From contig NC_135185.1 in NCBI RefSeq assembly GCF_041146795.1, positions 9,999,029 through 10,063,028 of the forward strand: a stretch of 64,000 nucleotides of DNA, read 5' to 3'. Source of the stretch: Maylandia zebra (Eukaryota > Chordata > Actinopteri > Cichliformes > Cichlidae). The notes under the pieces were generated by a model. That model saw nothing but the letters and a program-made list of their open reading frames with translations. It made no database searches and had not been told where the DNA came from. Both the position numbers and the translations under genes were made by a program. Positions 60,765 to 64,000 of this stretch are shown in pieces. The first letter of the stretch is position 1, and each line of letters opens with the position of its first letter.

Positions 60765-60955
60765 TTCAATTTTGGATTTGGGAGCTCACTCTCCCACTCA
60801 TCCCAAGCCTGTTGTAGATCAACAGGGGCTATAGGTTGATCCCACAACTTATTTTTCATCCAAACTGGCTGGAGCAAGATTTTGGCTGTAATGGCAAATA
60901 TATATAACCTAATGTGTTGTGCTAAGATGCTAGTGCTTTGTAAACATTTCTCATT
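60765..60955 (-). pseudogene. BEL/Pao retrotransposon pol fragment
   Basis: The - strand frames carry an MRNVYKALAS-type start, a LGYI segment, then ITAKILLQPVWMKNKLWDQPI and AWDEWESELP, the pattern found downstream of the reverse transcriptase in BEL/Pao elements. The pieces lie in different frames and contain stops, so it is a relic. No LTRs or further pol domains were found. Confidence 0.65.
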
Positions 60956-61404
60956 GTTAGGTTTTGGTAGAAAAATGATCTGTAAACCCCAGTCACCACT
61001 TGCAACACTCAGAGTGTTTGTCAATAGCTTATATTGTTAGATTTTGTTGTTCCAGACAGCTTTCCAGCTCTCTCCCCACCACACTACTTCTCCCTGGAAC
61101 TGCTGGCACTCAAGAAGGAAGAGCGTGATCGCTTGATGAGCTGCAGCTGGCGTGCCAGCCTCCACGAGCCTGCTGCACCACCCCTCCTCTGCAGCTGAGA
61201 CAAATGCTATGTCCCAATGAAGGGGCCGTGTCCTTCGGAGGCAACATTTGAAGGCCAATTATGTCACAGCGAGGCGACAAAGGCCATCCCAATTCAAAGG
61301 CTGCTCCAAATGCGGCCGACAAATTCGTCCTTAATTTCCCCAGATTTGAAGGATGGGTCAGGTGTATCCTTCATGGCCCAACCAATCCCAGAATTCATAG
61401 CGCA

Positions 61405-61690
61405 GGTGAATAAAATCAAACAGAAAACTGATCAAACAGATGTGTGAGATGGTCAAGAATTTACTCCAGTGTCCTGTTATATTTTAGATAGAAAGGAGCA
61501 GACGGCCGAGTTTATTAAACTAAACCGAGACAGCGGTGACGCAAATCTGAAGGCTAGACCGTCCAATTTCACAGCCTCGCACTTCCAGCCTTCTTGGTCT
61601 TTGGAGGACCCGGCCCATGTAGAGCGTGAAGGCCGGGTCCTCAGAAGGATGCAGCTCCTGAATTGGGACACAACCAGCGACTACACCTCG
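61405..61690 (+). repeat. Dispersed repeat, copy 2
   Basis: It matches 56030-56300 in the same orientation (aaacagaaaactgatcaaac, aaggctagaccgtccaattt). The sequence just upstream (61040-61400) is not shared and was not identified. Confidence 0.75.
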
Positions 61691-61699
61691 ACTACACAC

Positions 61700-62690
61700 C
61701 CCCACCGCCTGATTGAAGCCAGGGAGCCATTACTTTGTTCCACTGCAGTAGAATCATCCAGCTTGACATAACACATTGAGCATTTTTTCTTCACTGGCTT
61801 CTTTTCACACTACTGCATTAATCATTGACTGCAACGTGTTTGTCTCTTTATTTTCAAGATTAAGTGACAAATCCGTGTAAATATCAGTTGATACTTTCAA
61901 CATATTAATACATTCACACTAATACAGACTCTGGGTATCAGAAAATTGCATAAGGAGAGTCTTTCTTTTGACATGCTGAGACAACACAAGACTCCAAACG
62001 ATTAGAAATCTATTATGTGCGTCTGTGCAAACAACTTTGCTTCCCTGTTAAGTTTTTTTAGGTGACACCACAGTATGAGTTTCTGTCACAGAAATACCGT
62101 TGAACTAAATTTGGTTAAACCCAACATGATTATAGCCTTGTTTAAACATGCACAGTTTTGAATTTCCCAGACTCAGACCTTTCTTTATCAGCTAGTGAAT
62201 AAACATAACTGGTTTCCATGGAGATGATTTAATCTACAAACTTTTATGTGAACCACAAAGACTGCTCTGTGGAATTAACCGTTACCCTTTCCTGTACACT
62301 AAAGTCCACTTATCACATTCTTCCAGGGAAATGAAGAATATCCTGTCTCCATAAAGAATAGTCACCTGAACACTGAGTTCCTTTGTCTGCTGGTATAAAG
62401 CTCTATGCTGTGTCCTCACACTGTGCTGTCCCAGCCTCCAACAGGTTCATTCTGCATCACACTATTACTATGTACACTACAAGAGCTTTTAAGTAAATGT
62501 TCATACTATCACATAACATATTATTTGTATAGCATATCTATCTATCGATCGATCGATAGATATGAGATTTTCTCGCTGCATAGAGATGATGGATGGTTGA
62601 GTGGCCGACAGAACTGAAGACTGAGCTACAGGTAGCGGTGACACTGGAGACTGAACTGAGGTCATCTGAACAGGAGACTGCCCTAGAGAA
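61700..62690. other. Spacer, nothing recognised
   Basis: Only a short tetranucleotide-like tract (TATC/GATC, 62536-62562) and chance frames. Confidence 0.5.
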
Positions 62691-62699
62691 AAATCACCT

Positions 62700-63174
62700 G
62701 AGTGATCAACCCAGAGATAATCAGCAAGAAGAAATAAGCTCTCAAGCGCCGATTATATTGGTTGGCCACTCTGTCTGCAGCTGGAGCAGCTGTTCCAGTT
62801 CCTGGTCTCTCTGCTAAAGTTGATGCTGCTGTGCTGGTTGGTGCAGTCACAGATTATGTTCATGCATTTGGTCTCAATATCCTGTTTTTGAAGAGACCTT
62901 TTTACAGAACAGGTGTGCCCTACTCTTATCTGCGTGCTGTCATCATTTCACCACTGACTGCAGCAGAAATAACTAAAAAGCTCCTCCAGAAGGTCATGAC
63001 CCAACTTGGGTGCGTAGCTACATTAATTGTAGCAGAGGAAGCATCCAGATTTATTCCATTCATTGGAATCCCAGCAGCAATGCGTCTCTCTTTCACAACA
63101 AAGTTATGAATGTTGTCCTCAACCAGCTCACTGAAATTGCTGAGAAGGTGTTTGAAAAAGCTCTGGGTCTGTAA
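62700..63174 (+). pseudogene. IRG GTPase pseudogene, 3' piece of the second exon
   Basis: It reads INPEIISKKK, then an in-frame TAA where the intact gene has a lysine codon, then ALKRRLYWLATLSAAGAAVPVPG. It continues through ITAVxxYVHAFGL-type text and EEASRFIPFIGIP to LSFTTKL. A frameshift near 63105 is followed by VVLNQLTEIAEKVFEKALGL and a stop. This is collinear with the C-terminal half of the intact IRG gene. The 3' flank also matches: aaaagacaatgaaactg after the stop and the tcactgccctccagtggtca segment near 63570 correspond to the flank of the intact gene. Confidence 0.92.
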
Positions 63175-63440
63175 AAATAAAAGACAATGAAACTGATCAG
63201 TGTGTCCGAGGCCTCAGCAGGTCTCATTTCCTCTGATCACAGCAGAAACAACAGTAACTTCTCCCAGCTTCACATCAACACAGGAACAAATGTGATCACA
63301 GATATGAACTGTGGCAACATTATAAACTTTGTAAAATGTAGAAGAGCTGCTGAATAGTGTTGTTTTTTCTATTTTTTGTGTAATGAGTTTAAACACTTTT
63401 TGATGTGGCATCTCTCATCGAAAATTACATTTTCTCTGAT

Positions 63441-63446
63441 TTAATA
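63441..63446 (+). terminator. Conserved polyadenylation signal of the IRG duplicate
   Basis: AATAAA in the context ttaataaaatgatgaaactg corresponds to the signal downstream of the intact IRG gene (36535-36540). Confidence 0.55.
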
Positions 63447-63479
63447 AAATGATGAAACTGATTTTTTGAATCTGAGTGT

Positions 63480-64000
63480 TTGATGTCATGTGATAAGCAG
63501 ACGTGTGTAGAAAAGAAACTGCTCTGTGGCGTTTGTTTGCTGTTGACTGTAGAGTGTGATCAGAGTTCACTGCCCTCCAGTGGTCACAGTGAGGAACTAC
63601 AACACAAACGATCCCTATGAACAGTAATGTTCATCTTCATCATTCCTGTCTGGTATTAATAAAATGTATTTTAGCATATTTCATAATATCCTCCTAAACT
63701 GGGGGGTGGGATAAGTAAACCTGGTGAATCACTGAACTCTCAGCTTAAATGTAATATAGAGGTCCCTGTTTACTCCATAACGCAATAATTTATTTGGTAC
63801 ATGTATACAAATCTATAATTATAATCTGAAACTAAACTGAGCGACTTTCAGTGACTTGTTCTAAAAATGAACCTACAGTAATTTTACAGTCATTGGAAAT
63901 ATGAGTCTTGGTTTTCCTGCAGAACATTTCAGGCTGAGCAGCCAATCCCAGTCAGAGAGAAGTGGCTGTGACAGAAACACAGCAGAGAGAAGGACAGAAG
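63480..64000. other. Spacer including remnant IRG 3' flank
   Basis: The segment up to about 63600 still matches the 3' flank of the intact IRG gene. Beyond that nothing was recognised. Confidence 0.45.

Noticed and set aside
60737..61024. Functional retroelement gene
   Set aside because: The BEL/Pao-type text is split over frames with stops and lacks other domains, so it is a relic.

Overview
The window looks like nuclear DNA of a ray-finned fish. It has vertebrate split genes with GT/AG introns, fish-type LINEs and DNA transposons, and long AT-rich spacers. The repeat families suggest a percomorph, perhaps cichlid-like, but that is inference. Four host genes can be supported. (1) The 3' half of peroxidasin (pxdn, + strand, eight exons from 272 to 5616) encodes most of the haem-peroxidase domain and the C-terminal VWC domain, and a long 3' UTR follows. 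(2) A complete single-coding-exon CCR6-type chemokine receptor lies on the - strand (28329-29432). (3) A complete two-exon immunity-related GTPase (IRG) lies on the - strand (36986-38273). (4) A two-exon gene on the - strand (59508-60358) encodes a signal peptide followed by a cytidine-deaminase-type zinc motif (HAE ... PCxxxC). It fits the secreted AID/APOBEC-like deaminases (SNAD) of fish.

Layout: 1-8.6 kb pxdn; 8.6-12.2 kb spacer; 12.2-20.6 kb one composite transposon with ~0.87-kb inverted ends, holding a 3.8-kb AT-rich repeat element and a 1.66-kb element with a THAP-domain remnant; 20.6-28.3 kb spacer with small transposon fragments; 28.3-34 kb chemokine receptor and its likely 5' intron; 37-38.3 kb IRG gene; 38.8-40.6 kb Harbinger transposon just upstream of it; 40.9-45.7 kb an L2-type LINE broken by another LINE and a hAT-like MITE; 46-52.4 kb nested DNA transposons including an intact Tc1 transposase ORF and a pogo transposase; 55.7-56.9 kb MITE and LINE debris; 58.1-63.5 kb a decayed, inverted copy of the IRG gene in two pieces, with the deaminase gene, an LTR-like block and a BEL/Pao fragment between them.

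Three of the four host genes (chemokine receptor, IRG GTPase, secreted deaminase) belong to families with immune roles, so the right half reads as an immune-gene neighbourhood heavily invaded by transposons. The item most worth following up is the secreted deaminase. It has an octamer-TATA promoter arrangement like that of immunoglobulin light-chain genes, with a STAT-type GAS palindrome just upstream. All calls come from reading the sequence by eye; no database search was run.
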